Shown here in pieces: positions 53,889 through 62,696 of a stretch of 64,000 bases of DNA. The stretch comes from Weeksella massiliensis. GTDB lineage: Bacteria > Bacteroidota > Bacteroidia > Flavobacteriales > Weeksellaceae. The translations under genes were made by a program, and so were the position numbers. Positions within the stretch are counted from its first letter, which is position 1, and every line of letters starts with the position of its first letter. The notes beneath the pieces were generated by a model. The model worked only from the letters and a program-made list of their open reading frames with translations. It was not told the DNA's origin and did not search any database. The DNA lies in the NCBI GenBank assembly GCA_000751595.1, contig CCMH01000008.1, positions 1 to 64,000 on the forward strand, in the 5' to 3' direction.

Positions 53889-54425
53889 ATGGCGTCTTAT
53901 TGCGAATATGTTGCAAATCTTCCCGAAGGAGAACGGAAAAAACTTCATCAAAATTATCATGATTTTCATTATGGTTTTCCGATAGAAAATGATGATTTAC
54001 TTTTTGGTCGATTGATTTTAGAAATTAATCAGGCTGGACTTAGTTGGGAAATAATCTTGAAAAAAGAAGCTGCTTTTTATGAAGCTTTCGAGCAATTTCA
54101 AATTCAAAAAGTCGCTCAATTTACCGCAGAGGATGTTCGTCGATTGGTCGAAAATAAAGAAATCATCCGAAACAAAAAAAAGATAGAAGCAGTCATAAAA
54201 AATGCACAAACATTGGTGAAAATTCAACAAGAATTTGGTTCTTTCTATGCTTGGTTGCAGTTGCATAAAACGAATTCTTTAGAGGAATGGGTCAAACTCT
54301 TTAGAAAAACCTTTGTTTTTATGGGGCCTAAAATCGTCCACGAATTCTTGATGAGTATAGGTTTGTTACCGGGCGCTCATGATGAAAATTGCCCTATTAA
54401 TCGAGAGTTGTCGATGCGAAAATAA
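53889..54425 (+). CDS. tag: DNA-3-methyladenine glycosylase I
   Basis: A 178-residue HhH-GPD-type glycosylase removing 3-methyladenine from DNA. The zinc-snap ligands are all present: Cys5, His24 (in NYHDFHYGF), His164 and Cys168 (in GAHDENCPI), with the same spacing of four as in E. coli Tag. ILEINQAGLSWEIILKK and FVFMGPKIVHEFLMSIGL are the conserved Tag blocks. The usual YHDxEWG reads YHDFHYG, a mild variation. Monocistronic. Confidence 0.9.
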   Translation: MASYCEYVANLPEGERKKLHQNYHDFHYGFPIENDDLLFGRLILEINQAGLSWEIILKKEAAFYEAFEQFQIQKVAQFTAEDVRRLVENKEIIRNKKKIEAVIKNAQTLVKIQQEFGSFYAWLQLHKTNSLEEWVKLFRKTFVFMGPKIVHEFLMSIGLLPGAHDENCPINRELSMRK

Positions 54426-54486
54426 ATAAAAAAATGGCAGAAAAAGCTGGATAAATAAGCTTAGTTTTGCAGCAAACTTCTCGAAA

Positions 54487-55374
54487 ATGAAAATGAAAGG
54501 CTATGCTTTGGGCATTATTTCAGCGGTTTCTTACGGATTAATTCCAATATTTATTTTACCAATTAAACAAATGAATTTTTCGTTGGACACCACTTTGTTC
54601 TATCGTTTTTTTATCTCAGCTTTGTTACTTTTACCTATCTTGTGGTACAAAAAAGAAAACTTGAAAATCACACGAAAAGAACTGTATGTTGTGATGTTTT
54701 TGGGGTTGAGTTACGCCTTGTCTTCCGAGTTTCTTTTCATGGGTTATGATCTACTTTCACCAGGGATTGCCTCAACAATTCTCTTTATTTATCCGGTTTT
54801 TGTTGCGTTAATAATGTTTTTAGTGTTCAAAGAAAAACTTAATCAATTTACCATTTTATCATTGATTTTGGCCTTTTGTGGCGTGATGATTTTGAGTATG
54901 AAAAACAATAGTTTCGAAATTAATTTTCCTGGTTTAATCGTGGTTTTGTTAAGTGCACTTTTTTATGCTTTATACACTTTAATAGTCAATCAGACCAAAA
55001 TAAAATTATCAGGCTTCAAGCTTACCTTTTTTTCGTTTCTATTTACGTCGCTTTTTTTCTTGGTGAAAGCTAAATTTTCGGGTGACTCTTTGCTTTTGCC
55101 AAATGTAGAAATGTTGATTAATTTCGTGATATTCGCTTTTGTTACCACCTTAATTTCTAGCTTAGCGTTGGTTTTTGCAATAAAGTATATTGGTTCTACA
55201 CCAACAGCAATTCTAGGCGCTTTAGAACCTGTAGTTGCGGTAGCTGTAAGTGTGTTAATGTTTAATGAAGTGATGACCATAAATTTAATGGCCGGCATCA
55301 CCTTGATTCTTATTGCTGTAATTATCAATATTATAGCCGATAGTCGGAAGTCGAAAATAACTTCACCTAAATAG
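54487..55374 (+). CDS. EamA-family (DMT) transporter
   Basis: A 295-residue protein with ten helices in two EamA repeats (about 5-135 and 150-285). Typical features are the start GYALGIISAVSYGLIP, LFIYPVFVALIMFLVFKEKL at the end of repeat one and ALEPVVAVAVSVLMFNEVM in repeat two. The substrate is probably a metabolite such as an amino acid or nucleotide-related compound, but cannot be named. Confidence 0.9.
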   Translation: MKMKGYALGIISAVSYGLIPIFILPIKQMNFSLDTTLFYRFFISALLLLPILWYKKENLKITRKELYVVMFLGLSYALSSEFLFMGYDLLSPGIASTILFIYPVFVALIMFLVFKEKLNQFTILSLILAFCGVMILSMKNNSFEINFPGLIVVLLSALFYALYTLIVNQTKIKLSGFKLTFFSFLFTSLFFLVKAKFSGDSLLLPNVEMLINFVIFAFVTTLISSLALVFAIKYIGSTPTAILGALEPVVAVAVSVLMFNEVMTINLMAGITLILIAVIINIIADSRKSKITSPK

Positions 55375-55401
55375 TTTAATGAAAGAGGTTCGGGTAGGTG
55401 A

Positions 55402-56460
55402 TTATTTAGCTTTCAACAAGACTGAACCTTGCAAGTGTTGACCATTTTCTAGTTCGATTAAATACCAATAACTTCCAGTTTCTACTTTGGTGTGATTGGT
55501 TTTACCATCCCATTTGAATTGATCTTTGCTTGTGAGTACACGCAAAAGAAGTCCATTTCGTTTGAAGATTTTTACAATTGCATTTGGATTGTTTTTCATC
55601 ACCAAACTCAAATCCCACATATCATTTATCCCATCTGAATTCGGAGTGAATGCATTCGGAATTTGATAAACTTGCGTATTGATTTGGGTGGTGCAATTTC
55701 CGTTTATCGATCGTACCCGAATTATATATTCTCCTTTTTCTACCTGAGGAAAAGTAGTCGATTTTTGCCAAGGAAAAACTATGGTTCCATTGGGTTTTTC
55801 TAATTGATATTCTACCTCGGTATTGCCATCAGCAGCCACTAGATGAATCGCTTGTGTCACATCTATTTTGACCAAAATTGTTGGGAAGCTTACTGTCTGC
55901 ACAATTGTTTCTGCTCTGCTTTTACAGCTTCCGTTACTCACAATTACCGAATATTTTCCTGGTTTTGTCGCTTCGTACGTAGACGATGTTCCTACCAAAT
56001 TATCTAGATCATCATACCAAGAATATTGATCGAAAATTCCGTCAACATATAAAATAACTGTCGAAGAATTTGCTGGACATAAATGAAAAATTGGTGCAAT
56101 ATTTACCGCTATCTCTTCTTCGAGAATTACCGTTAATTTTTTGCTCATCGAACCACAGATGTTGTCTTCTGTAACTTCTAGAATATAGTTTCCTTTCGGA
56201 GTATCGCCCCAATTAATTTCTACCTGATTATTTGTCGAAGTGAGTGGATTGATATTGCCCAAAAAAGATGGGTTATGAACTTGCCACACATAGGTAGAAT
56301 TTGATGAGCCATTTCCGTTATTTTCTTTCGTATCGACTTTGTAATTCTTGGTTTCGCCAACACAAATCACCTGTTCTTGCCCAATAACAACACCATTGCT
56401 CGCAAGGAGCAACAGTGCCGAAAGGGTAATTTTTGGAGTATTGAGTTGGATAAACTTCAT
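55402..56460 (-). CDS. Secreted Ig-like repeat protein with T9SS type B sorting domain
   Basis: A 352-residue protein with signal peptide (about 1-27). An N-terminal module (VICVGETKNYKVDT...NSTYVWQV) is shared with the two genes upstream. It is followed by Ig/PKD-like beta domains and by the C-terminal T9SS type B (gliding motility-associated) domain from about 265: IPNAFTPNSDGINDMWDL, the FKRNGLLL strand, FKWDGKT and YWYLIELENG. It is last of four same-strand secreted-protein genes and the only one with a sorting domain. No PorP/SprF-type gene, the usual partner, is adjacent. Confidence 0.85.
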   Translation of the reverse strand: MKFIQLNTPKITLSALLLLASNGVVIGQEQVICVGETKNYKVDTKENNGNGSSNSTYVWQVHNPSFLGNINPLTSTNNQVEINWGDTPKGNYILEVTEDNICGSMSKKLTVILEEEIAVNIAPIFHLCPANSSTVILYVDGIFDQYSWYDDLDNLVGTSSTYEATKPGKYSVIVSNGSCKSRAETIVQTVSFPTILVKIDVTQAIHLVAADGNTEVEYQLEKPNGTIVFPWQKSTTFPQVEKGEYIIRVRSINGNCTTQINTQVYQIPNAFTPNSDGINDMWDLSLVMKNNPNAIVKIFKRNGLLLRVLTSKDQFKWDGKTNHTKVETGSYWYLIELENGQHLQGSVLLKAK

Positions 56461-56462
56461 TG

Positions 56463-57143
56463 TTAGTCAAAATCTATATCAGAGGTTGAAATTACGGTCA
56501 CAATTGTACTTGCTTTATTTTCTGGTGTGATTAGAATCATCGTTCCGTTACTCAATTCTATTTGCGTCAAAGTAACTTCAATCAAGGTAGAACCTGCTGT
56601 AGGAGTCACGGTAATACTTCCATTACCTGCTGCGTCAATAAGAATTGGATTGTTATCGCTCGTTGTACCGCCAGTTATAGTGTAATGAATTTTGCTATTA
56701 ACAGGTGCATTACGGATAGTGAATCCGGTTGCGGTATTTTCACACGTTTCTGCATTTTCTGGTGCAAAATTAATATTGATTGCATTGATATTGACAAAAA
56801 TATCTTTCGTTGTACCTATACAAGTGTTATTGGTTTCTACAACTGATAATCTGTATTTTCCGGCCGGAGTTGTTTTCCAATCGATGGTAATATGGTTGCC
56901 ACTAGTCGTGTTTTTGGTCAAGCTGAGTGAAGTAGAATTGGTAATTTCCTGAGGCGTTGCATCCGTCGTGAAAATTTTCCATTCGTAGGTAGAACCAATT
57001 GTACCATTGGGAGATTCATCAGTATCAACACTATAATTTTTAATTTCTCCGAGAGAAATTTCTTGTGTGCTTTGCGCATTTAATCCTACCGTAATAAACG
57101 TAAAAATCAAAACACTTAGATAAGTAATAATGGAGTTTTTCAT
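56463..57143 (-). CDS. Secreted Ig-like protein, T9SS cluster gene 3
   Basis: A 226-residue protein with signal peptide (about 1-23, ending GLNAQ). Residues about 25-110 form the shared module (EISLGEIKNYSVDTDESPNG...GSTYEWKIF and ITIDWKTTPAGKYRLSVVETN). A second Ig-like domain follows (about 118-226). It has no sorting domain and ends in STSDIDFD, like its neighbour (KTSDITALD). The stop lies two bases before the ATG of the CTD gene, so they are cotranscribed. Confidence 0.7.
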   Translation of the reverse strand: MKNSIITYLSVLIFTFITVGLNAQSTQEISLGEIKNYSVDTDESPNGTIGSTYEWKIFTTDATPQEITNSTSLSLTKNTTSGNHITIDWKTTPAGKYRLSVVETNNTCIGTTKDIFVNINAININFAPENAETCENTATGFTIRNAPVNSKIHYTITGGTTSDNNPILIDAAGNGSITVTPTAGSTLIEVTLTQIELSNGTMILITPENKASTIVTVISTSDIDFD

Positions 57144-57156
57144 ATGATGATATTTT

Positions 57157-57819
57157 TTAATCCAATGCAGTGATATCGGATGTTTTTACAATATTTATGG
57201 CTATAGTTTCTGTAATAGTGAGTGGATAAGATACACCATTGATTTCTATCGAGTTGATGGTAAGGATGAGCGGATTTTCAGATCCGTCATGCGTAAGATT
57301 GATACTGCCATTTCCTGAGGCAATAATAGTGATATTGCTTGCTGTCGACGTACCATTTGTTACGGTATAATGAAGAATGCTACCAGCTAGAGCATCGCTA
57401 ATCTGAACGCTTGTACTGCTACCTGCACAGATTTTCTCGGTTGGAGGCGTAACCGTAAAAGTTGTTTTTGGTCGGATGATTTTCACCCGAAAGGTCTGTT
57501 CATCGGTACAAGTAAGATTTGTTTCGACTACTTTAATCACATATTCACCTTCTGGCGCTGCTGACCAATTGATGGTTGCTTTGTTATCATTGGTTATTGT
57601 GTTTTCTCCAATTCCAGGAGGAAAAGAAACATTCGCAGACGGACTTACTGTCCATTCGTACGTTGAGTTTGGGGTCCCGTTTGGCAATTCGTCCAAATCA
57701 ACACCATAAGTTTTGTTGCCTGTACCAATGTACAATTCTTGGTCTGCTTGGGAATAAGCGATACTAGTCACCAATAAAAGGGCGAAAGTAATAAGGGTTT
57801 TTAATAGATGGTTTATCAT
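57157..57819 (-). CDS. Secreted Ig-like protein, T9SS cluster gene 2
   Basis: A 220-residue protein with signal peptide (about 1-24, ending AYSQ) and a close paralogue of the next gene. The first module (ELYIGTGNKTYGVDLDELPNG...NSTYEWTVS and INWSAAPEGEYVIKVVETN) and a second Ig-like domain correspond segment by segment. Two cysteines in each module may be bonded. There is no T9SS domain. It lies 13 bases before the third gene and 23 after the first. Confidence 0.7.
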   Translation of the reverse strand: MINHLLKTLITFALLLVTSIAYSQADQELYIGTGNKTYGVDLDELPNGTPNSTYEWTVSPSANVSFPPGIGENTITNDNKATINWSAAPEGEYVIKVVETNLTCTDEQTFRVKIIRPKTTFTVTPPTEKICAGSSTSVQISDALAGSILHYTVTNGTSTASNITIIASGNGSINLTHDGSENPLILTINSIEINGVSYPLTITETIAINIVKTSDITALD

Positions 57820-57842
57820 ATAAAGATAATTTTATTTTTAGA

Positions 57843-58988
57843 CTAATCGATTGAAGATATAAGGGAGGTTTCTACACTGTTTATGGTGACTTTATAATAA
57901 CCAGAATTCACAACGGCTGAATGAGCTTGCATAGTTCCGTTTTGGATTTTTTTATATTTTAATGTATAATTAATTTTGGCAAAATAATAGAAAGTACCTG
58001 TTACGTTGGCCGGAACTGTCAAAGGATTACTTGGGACAGACGAAATTTGTGTGGGATTACTTAAATCTGCCTGAGAACTTCTATACCATGTAATGTTATT
58101 TTGTATAGAAACGTCACCATCTGCCTCTATTTCTAAGGTTATATTTTCTCCTTTACAAACCGTTTTTTCTCCTAATATTTCATTGATTTCTAGGTTGTGT
58201 GGAGTGAAGTTGTTTAAAAAATCAGTACAGTTTTGTTCACTTTTCCAATTTTCTGGATTCAATAATCGGATCATCCATTGGTTGCGAGAAGTAACAGTTT
58301 TAGGCCCGTTGTAATAATGAAAAGAAGTAAATGTTTTCTCATCTAATAAACTCAATTGAAAGTTTTTTAAATCTTTATAATCATTGTTAGAATTTTCACT
58401 AGGTAAAGCAGAGTTGTGCGTATCAGTATTGTTCGTATCAGTATTATTTTTCTGCCAAATTAATTTGTTGTTAAAGGCAAAAAGATATGGTTTAGCTTCA
58501 AGCTTTCCTTTATGCTCTCCATTAGTGGACCATTTGTTATTGCCATCTACAAGGAAAAATTGATCCTCTTTAGCAAAATTGAAGTTATAATTATTACTAT
58601 TTAAACTATTTACGGTCCAATCAGGGTTTGCTTGGCCTAGGCTATTGTTAGTATTGGTAATAGTAAGTATAATTACTTCCCCTTTCGGAAAAACCTTTTT
58701 TGCCGTAAATTTCAATACCCCTTCGGTTGTCCCAAAATAGTTATCATATTTTCTTTCCCAACCATTATCGGTGATAATAAAAGAAGTGCCTTTTTGCAGA
58801 TCGACTAATGGAACCAAGTAAATTTTATCAACGATTTTTACTGCCTGTGTCTGCTCATTATTACAATTCTCATAATTTGCATTGATACCCAATAAAACGA
58901 TATCTCCCTTTGCTAAAGTAGTTTGAGCAGAGAGTGGCAGGTTAATCCCGATAACGAAGAAAATGAAAAAGTATATAATTTTTTTCAA
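57843..58988 (-). CDS. Secreted protein with GDIVLLG-type adhesin domain, T9SS cluster gene 1
   Basis: A 381-residue protein with signal peptide (about 1-21, ending LPLSAQ). The start codon is TTG; no ATG fits. Residues about 22-240 belong to a domain seen in flavobacterial and cyanobacterial surface proteins (GDIVLLGINAN, GTSFIITDNGW, GVLKFTA). An Ig-like domain (about 260-380, EKTVCKGENITLEI) ends the protein without a sorting signal (TSLISSID). Low-complexity Asn/Thr (NNTDTNNTDTHNS) splits the first domain. It is first in the cluster, with a -7 element upstream. Confidence 0.68.
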   Translation of the reverse strand: MKKIIYFFIFFVIGINLPLSAQTTLAKGDIVLLGINANYENCNNEQTQAVKIVDKIYLVPLVDLQKGTSFIITDNGWERKYDNYFGTTEGVLKFTAKKVFPKGEVIILTITNTNNSLGQANPDWTVNSLNSNNYNFNFAKEDQFFLVDGNNKWSTNGEHKGKLEAKPYLFAFNNKLIWQKNNTDTNNTDTHNSALPSENSNNDYKDLKNFQLSLLDEKTFTSFHYYNGPKTVTSRNQWMIRLLNPENWKSEQNCTDFLNNFTPHNLEINEILGEKTVCKGENITLEIEADGDVSIQNNITWYRSSQADLSNPTQISSVPSNPLTVPANVTGTFYYFAKINYTLKYKKIQNGTMQAHSAVVNSGYYKVTINSVETSLISSID

Positions 58989-59013
58989 TCAAAATTCTCT
59001 AAGGGTTCTGTTG

Positions 59014-59021
59014 CAAAAGTA
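59014..59021 (-). promoter_or_regulatory. Promoter -7 element of the T9SS cluster
   Basis: The minus strand reads TACTTTTG, a TAnnTTTG match 25 bases before the TTG start of the first cluster gene. Confidence 0.48.
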
Positions 59022-59215
59022 TTACTTAAAGCAATAGAAAAGTTAAGAAAATGTAATTATATTATTAATATTATTTTAATATTTTAAGTTTTTGAGTAAA
59101 TGATTTGATTAATGATAATATTGATTTCGAGAGATACGCGAAATCTTTTTTACCTTAGGTCAATTCTTTATCCTCAAGAAAAGCCTATCTTTCGATAAAT
59201 ATTATTCTAATAAAT

Positions 59216-60100
59216 ATGTCGAATATAGATTTTATACACGAAGAAAAAGCAGCGGATATTGGCAATTTTTTGGTCGGAAGATTGTTACCTTTTCGCCAAA
59301 AAAGAAATATTGGACCTTTTGTTTTTATCGATCATATGGGGCCAGTAACCTTGGATCAATACCAAAATTTAGATGTCGGTCCGCATCCTCATGTGGGGTT
59401 ATCTACCTTAACGTATTTGTTCGATGGTTCTATTATGCATCGCGATTCTTTAGGGAACGAAATGGAAATAAAACCAGGTGCCGTAAATTGGATGACCGCC
59501 GGAAAAGGAGTAACTCACTCCGAAAGAACACCAGAATATCTTCGTTCGAAAGATAAAAGTCTTCATGGGTTGCAAATTTGGGTTGCCTTGCCCAAAGAAT
59601 TAGAAAATTCAGCTCCTTCTTTTCATCATATCGATGCCAATCAATTACCAAGTTGGGAAGAAAACGGTGCGCATCTTCGCTTGATTGCTGGTGAATTTGA
59701 AGATAAAAAATCTGGAGTGCCTGTTTATTCTAAATTGTATATGATAGAAGTGAAAGCCGAAAAAGATACCACAATCGATTTTCGAGATAAATTATATGGC
59801 GAAAGTGGTTTGTATATTTTGGATGGGATGGTTCGTGCAGACGGAAATGAGTTTGGTCCGAAACAAATCCTCATAACCAAAGAAGCACATCTTTGCACTT
59901 TTGAGGTGTCGGCTGGTTCTACGGTTTATATTTTCGGAGGTGAACCTTTCCCAGAAGAACGTTTTATTCGTTGGAATTTTGTGTCAAGTTCGAAAGAAAC
60001 TTTAGACCAAGCCGAAGACGATTGGCGAAATCATCGCTTCCCGAAAGTGCATAACGATGAAGAAGATTACGTTCCGATGTCTGATTATCGAATCAAATAA
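59216..60100 (+). CDS. Pirin-family protein
   Basis: A 294-residue bicupin protein of normal length. The metal ligands His57, His59, His101 and Glu103 (in GPHPHVG and GVTHSER) match those of human pirin. A quercetinase-like activity has been shown for some pirins; others act in regulation, so the exact role is open. It stands alone, divergent from the T9SS cluster, with a terminator shared with the zntA-like gene. Confidence 0.93.
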   Translation: MSNIDFIHEEKAADIGNFLVGRLLPFRQKRNIGPFVFIDHMGPVTLDQYQNLDVGPHPHVGLSTLTYLFDGSIMHRDSLGNEMEIKPGAVNWMTAGKGVTHSERTPEYLRSKDKSLHGLQIWVALPKELENSAPSFHHIDANQLPSWEENGAHLRLIAGEFEDKKSGVPVYSKLYMIEVKAEKDTTIDFRDKLYGESGLYILDGMVRADGNEFGPKQILITKEAHLCTFEVSAGSTVYIFGGEPFPEERFIRWNFVSSSKETLDQAEDDWRNHRFPKVHNDEEDYVPMSDYRIK

Positions 60101-60117
60101 AAAAGTATAATGAAATG

Positions 60118-60156
60118 AAAAAGACTTCTAAAATTTTTTTTTTGAAGTCTTTTTTG
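60118..60156 (+). terminator. Bidirectional terminator between pirin and P-ATPase genes
   Basis: An 11-bp stem (60118-60128 with 60144-60154) with a T-rich 15-base loop; A and T tracts on the outside. Confidence 0.82.
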
Positions 60157-60172
60157 TTTGATTTATTATGTC

Positions 60173-62170
60173 TTATTGATTAAAGTTTTTGTGCTGAATT
60201 CTCACTGCGTTCAAGATTGCTAAAAGTGCGACACCAACATCTGCAAAAACAGCTTCCCACATGGTCGCAATTCCGCCCGCACCCAAAATCAAAACCAAAG
60301 CTTTTACTCCAAAAGCCAAACCAATATTTTGCCAAACGATTTTTTTGGTTTCTTTACTAATTCGGATTGCCATCGGGATTTTTTTAGGTTGATCATCTTG
60401 GATCACAACGTCGGCCGTTTCTATCGTCGCATCACTTCCCAAGCCGCCCATAGCCATCCCAACATCGCTAATGGCAACAACGGGCGCATCATTTACACCA
60501 TCGCCAACAAAAGCAACTGTTTGGTTTTTCGCTTTGATAGCTTTCACTTTCTCTAACTTATTTTCGGGCAATAAATCGCCGTAGGCTTCATCAATCCCGA
60601 GTGTTTTGGAAACTTCTTGTACCACAGCATCTTTGTCGCCACTCAGCATGGTTGTTTCAATTCCGAGCGAATGCAATTCGTCTATCGTTTGTTGTGCATC
60701 CGATTTTATTTGATCGGCAATAGTGATGTAGCCTATAAATTCTTCGTTTTTGGCAATCGCTAAAGTCGTGAGCGTCGTTTGCATCAATTCTTGTGGATAT
60801 CGAACCGAAAACTGATTGAGCAATCGAAAGTTTCCTACCAAATACCAATCGTTTCCGATTTTGGCTTTCAAACCTTTTCCGGGAATTTCTTCTGAAGATT
60901 CGAGCGCAATATTTTCATCCACTTTGCCCACATATTCGTGGATAGCGGTGGCAATAGGGTGCGTACTTTTACTTTCTATCAGGTTGATATGTTGCAAAAT
61001 TGTTTCTTTGTTTTCGGTAGGATGAAGATTTACTTCTTGTACTTTGAAAATCCCTTCAGTAAGTGTTCCTGTTTTATCCATCGCCACGTGTTGAATGTTG
61101 GCTAAAAGGTCGATAAAAGATCCTCCTTTGAAAAGGATTCCGTGTTTACTTGCCGCTCCAATTCCACCAAAATAACCCAAAGGAATAGAAATCACCAAAG
61201 CGCACGGACAAGAAATTACCAAGAAAACCAATGCGCGGTAGAGCCAAGCACCAAAGTCATACTGTTCGACAAAAAAATAGGGCAGAAGTGTAATCGCAAT
61301 GGCCAAATACACAACAATCGGCGTATAGACGCGAGCAAATTTTGCAATGAATAATTCGGTAGGAGCTTTTTGCGCGCTCGCATTCTGAACCAAATGTAAA
61401 ATTCGAGAGAGTTTACTGTCTTCGAAAGCAGTGGTAACTTCTATGAGAGCCAAAGTATTAAGGTTGATCATTCCCGCCAATACCACAGCGTCTTTTGTTT
61501 TATGATCGGGTAAACTTTCTCCCGTCAAAGCAGCAGTATTGAAGTTTGCTTTATCGGATAGTAATTTTCCGTCCAATGCTAATTTTTCGCCTGGTTTCAA
61601 TTGGACAATATCGCCAATTTTTACGTCTTTGGCTTTCACTATTTTGGGTTGATTATCGACAAGAATAGTCGCTTCGTCTGGACGTTGATCGAGGAGGGTT
61701 TGGATATTTTTTTTCGCTCTACTAACTGCTATTCCTTGGAAAATTTCTCCAACAGTATAAAACAACATTACAGCAACTGCTTCGGGATATTCTTGTAAGG
61801 CGAAAGCTCCGATCGTTGCAATTCCCATTAAAAAGAATTCAGAAAAGAAATTTCCTACCCGAATATTTAAAAAAGCATCACGCAATACTGGAAATCCTAC
61901 CGGAATATAAGCCGCAAAATACCAAGCAAATCGAAACCAACCGCTGAACCATTCTGCTTTTGTGATATAATCGAACACAATTCCTATCATCAATAAAACA
62001 AAACTGATGATTGCTGGTAGAAACAATTGGAATAAATTTCCGTTTACTTCATGTGTATGTTCATGGTCGTGATGATCGTGTGTAGTTGCCGTTTCATCGA
62101 TCGAGCAACATCCCGAATGACAACTTGGAGCACTTTTTTTAGGAGTTTTTGGTATGTTTTGTGTTGACAT
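60173..62170 (-). CDS. zntA: Heavy-metal P1B-type ATPase (Zn/Cd/Pb class)
   Basis: A 665-residue inner-membrane pump. It lacks a classical N-terminal HMA domain; instead it begins with a Cys pair (SCHSGCC) and a His/Asp-rich stretch (HDHHDHEHTHE), likely metal binding. It has the CPC motif in transmembrane helix 6 (SCPCALVIS), the DKTGT phosphorylation site, an HP pair (THPIA) and the GDGVND hinge. CPC with this His-rich start fits Zn/Cd/Pb export rather than copper. A Fur-family gene lies 45 bases upstream on the same strand, and a palindrome at 62209-62223 is a likely operator. Confidence 0.92.
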   Translation of the reverse strand: MSTQNIPKTPKKSAPSCHSGCCSIDETATTHDHHDHEHTHEVNGNLFQLFLPAIISFVLLMIGIVFDYITKAEWFSGWFRFAWYFAAYIPVGFPVLRDAFLNIRVGNFFSEFFLMGIATIGAFALQEYPEAVAVMLFYTVGEIFQGIAVSRAKKNIQTLLDQRPDEATILVDNQPKIVKAKDVKIGDIVQLKPGEKLALDGKLLSDKANFNTAALTGESLPDHKTKDAVVLAGMINLNTLALIEVTTAFEDSKLSRILHLVQNASAQKAPTELFIAKFARVYTPIVVYLAIAITLLPYFFVEQYDFGAWLYRALVFLVISCPCALVISIPLGYFGGIGAASKHGILFKGGSFIDLLANIQHVAMDKTGTLTEGIFKVQEVNLHPTENKETILQHINLIESKSTHPIATAIHEYVGKVDENIALESSEEIPGKGLKAKIGNDWYLVGNFRLLNQFSVRYPQELMQTTLTTLAIAKNEEFIGYITIADQIKSDAQQTIDELHSLGIETTMLSGDKDAVVQEVSKTLGIDEAYGDLLPENKLEKVKAIKAKNQTVAFVGDGVNDAPVVAISDVGMAMGGLGSDATIETADVVIQDDQPKKIPMAIRISKETKKIVWQNIGLAFGVKALVLILGAGGIATMWEAVFADVGVALLAILNAVRIQHKNFNQ

Positions 62171-62208
62171 TTCTATTTCTTTTGAGGCAAAGTTACCGCA
62201 AAGAAGGA

Positions 62209-62223
62209 TGCAACACTATTGCA
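62209..62223 (-). promoter_or_regulatory. Palindromic candidate operator before the P-ATPase gene
   Basis: TGCAA-CACTA-TTGCA is a 5-5-5 inverted repeat about 39 bases before the ATPase ATG and overlapping the stop of the Fur-family gene. It resembles the TTGCAA-N5-TTGCAA box of the nickel-responsive Fur relative Nur. Whether the local Fur protein binds it is unproven. Confidence 0.4.
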
Positions 62224-62638
62224 AAGTTTTTTGACAAGCCGGACAAATTCCTTTGGTCATGAACTGAAATTCATCAAACTGATAATCTTTTGGGAGTTGT
62301 AATTTCGACAAGTCGATATCTTCTAAGCAAGTTACTTGCTGGCATTTTGTGCACAAAAAATGGACATGAATATCGTGGTGTTTCCCTTCTTCGCATTCGT
62401 TATGGCAAAGAAGATATTTGGTAGAATTATTTTCGGTAATGGTATGTAGCACTCCTTTTTGCTCGAAAGTTTTTAGCGTTCTATACAAAGTAGTTCGGTC
62501 TGCAGCAAAAAAAACTTCTTCTAAATCGGATAAAGACAAAGCATTTTGTTCTTTCGTAAAATGTTCGTAAACCATTTTTCTCATGGCTGTTGGTTGAATT
62601 TTTTTTGCCGTCAAAAAAGTTTCAATATCCGTTTTCAT
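62216..62638 (-). CDS. Fur-family metalloregulator (Zur/Fur-like)
   Basis: A 140-residue protein starting at the ATG at 62638; the TTG at 62659 lies inside the -7 element. A winged helix (about 8-80, SLSDLEEVFFAADRTTLYRTLKTFE) precedes the metal domain with HHDIHVHFLC and two CxxC pairs (CTKCQQ and CPACQK), the structural zinc site. A Zn, Fe or Ni response cannot be separated by eye; the adjacent P-ATPase suggests zinc. Genes for uptake systems were not seen here. Confidence 0.9.
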   Translation of the reverse strand: MKTDIETFLTAKKIQPTAMRKMVYEHFTKEQNALSLSDLEEVFFAADRTTLYRTLKTFEQKGVLHTITENNSTKYLLCHNECEEGKHHDIHVHFLCTKCQQVTCLEDIDLSKLQLPKDYQFDEFQFMTKGICPACQKTLQ

Positions 62639-62656
62639 TCGTTTAAGCTTATTTCT

Positions 62657-62664
62657 CAAATTTA
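62657..62664 (-). promoter_or_regulatory. Promoter -7 element for the Fur-family gene
   Basis: The minus strand reads TAAATTTG, a TAnnTTTG match 18 bases before the ATG at 62638. It shows the TTG at 62659 is not the start. Confidence 0.48.
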
Positions 62665-62696
62665 CGAAAAATCTCCAAAAAAATAGTGCAATCCGC

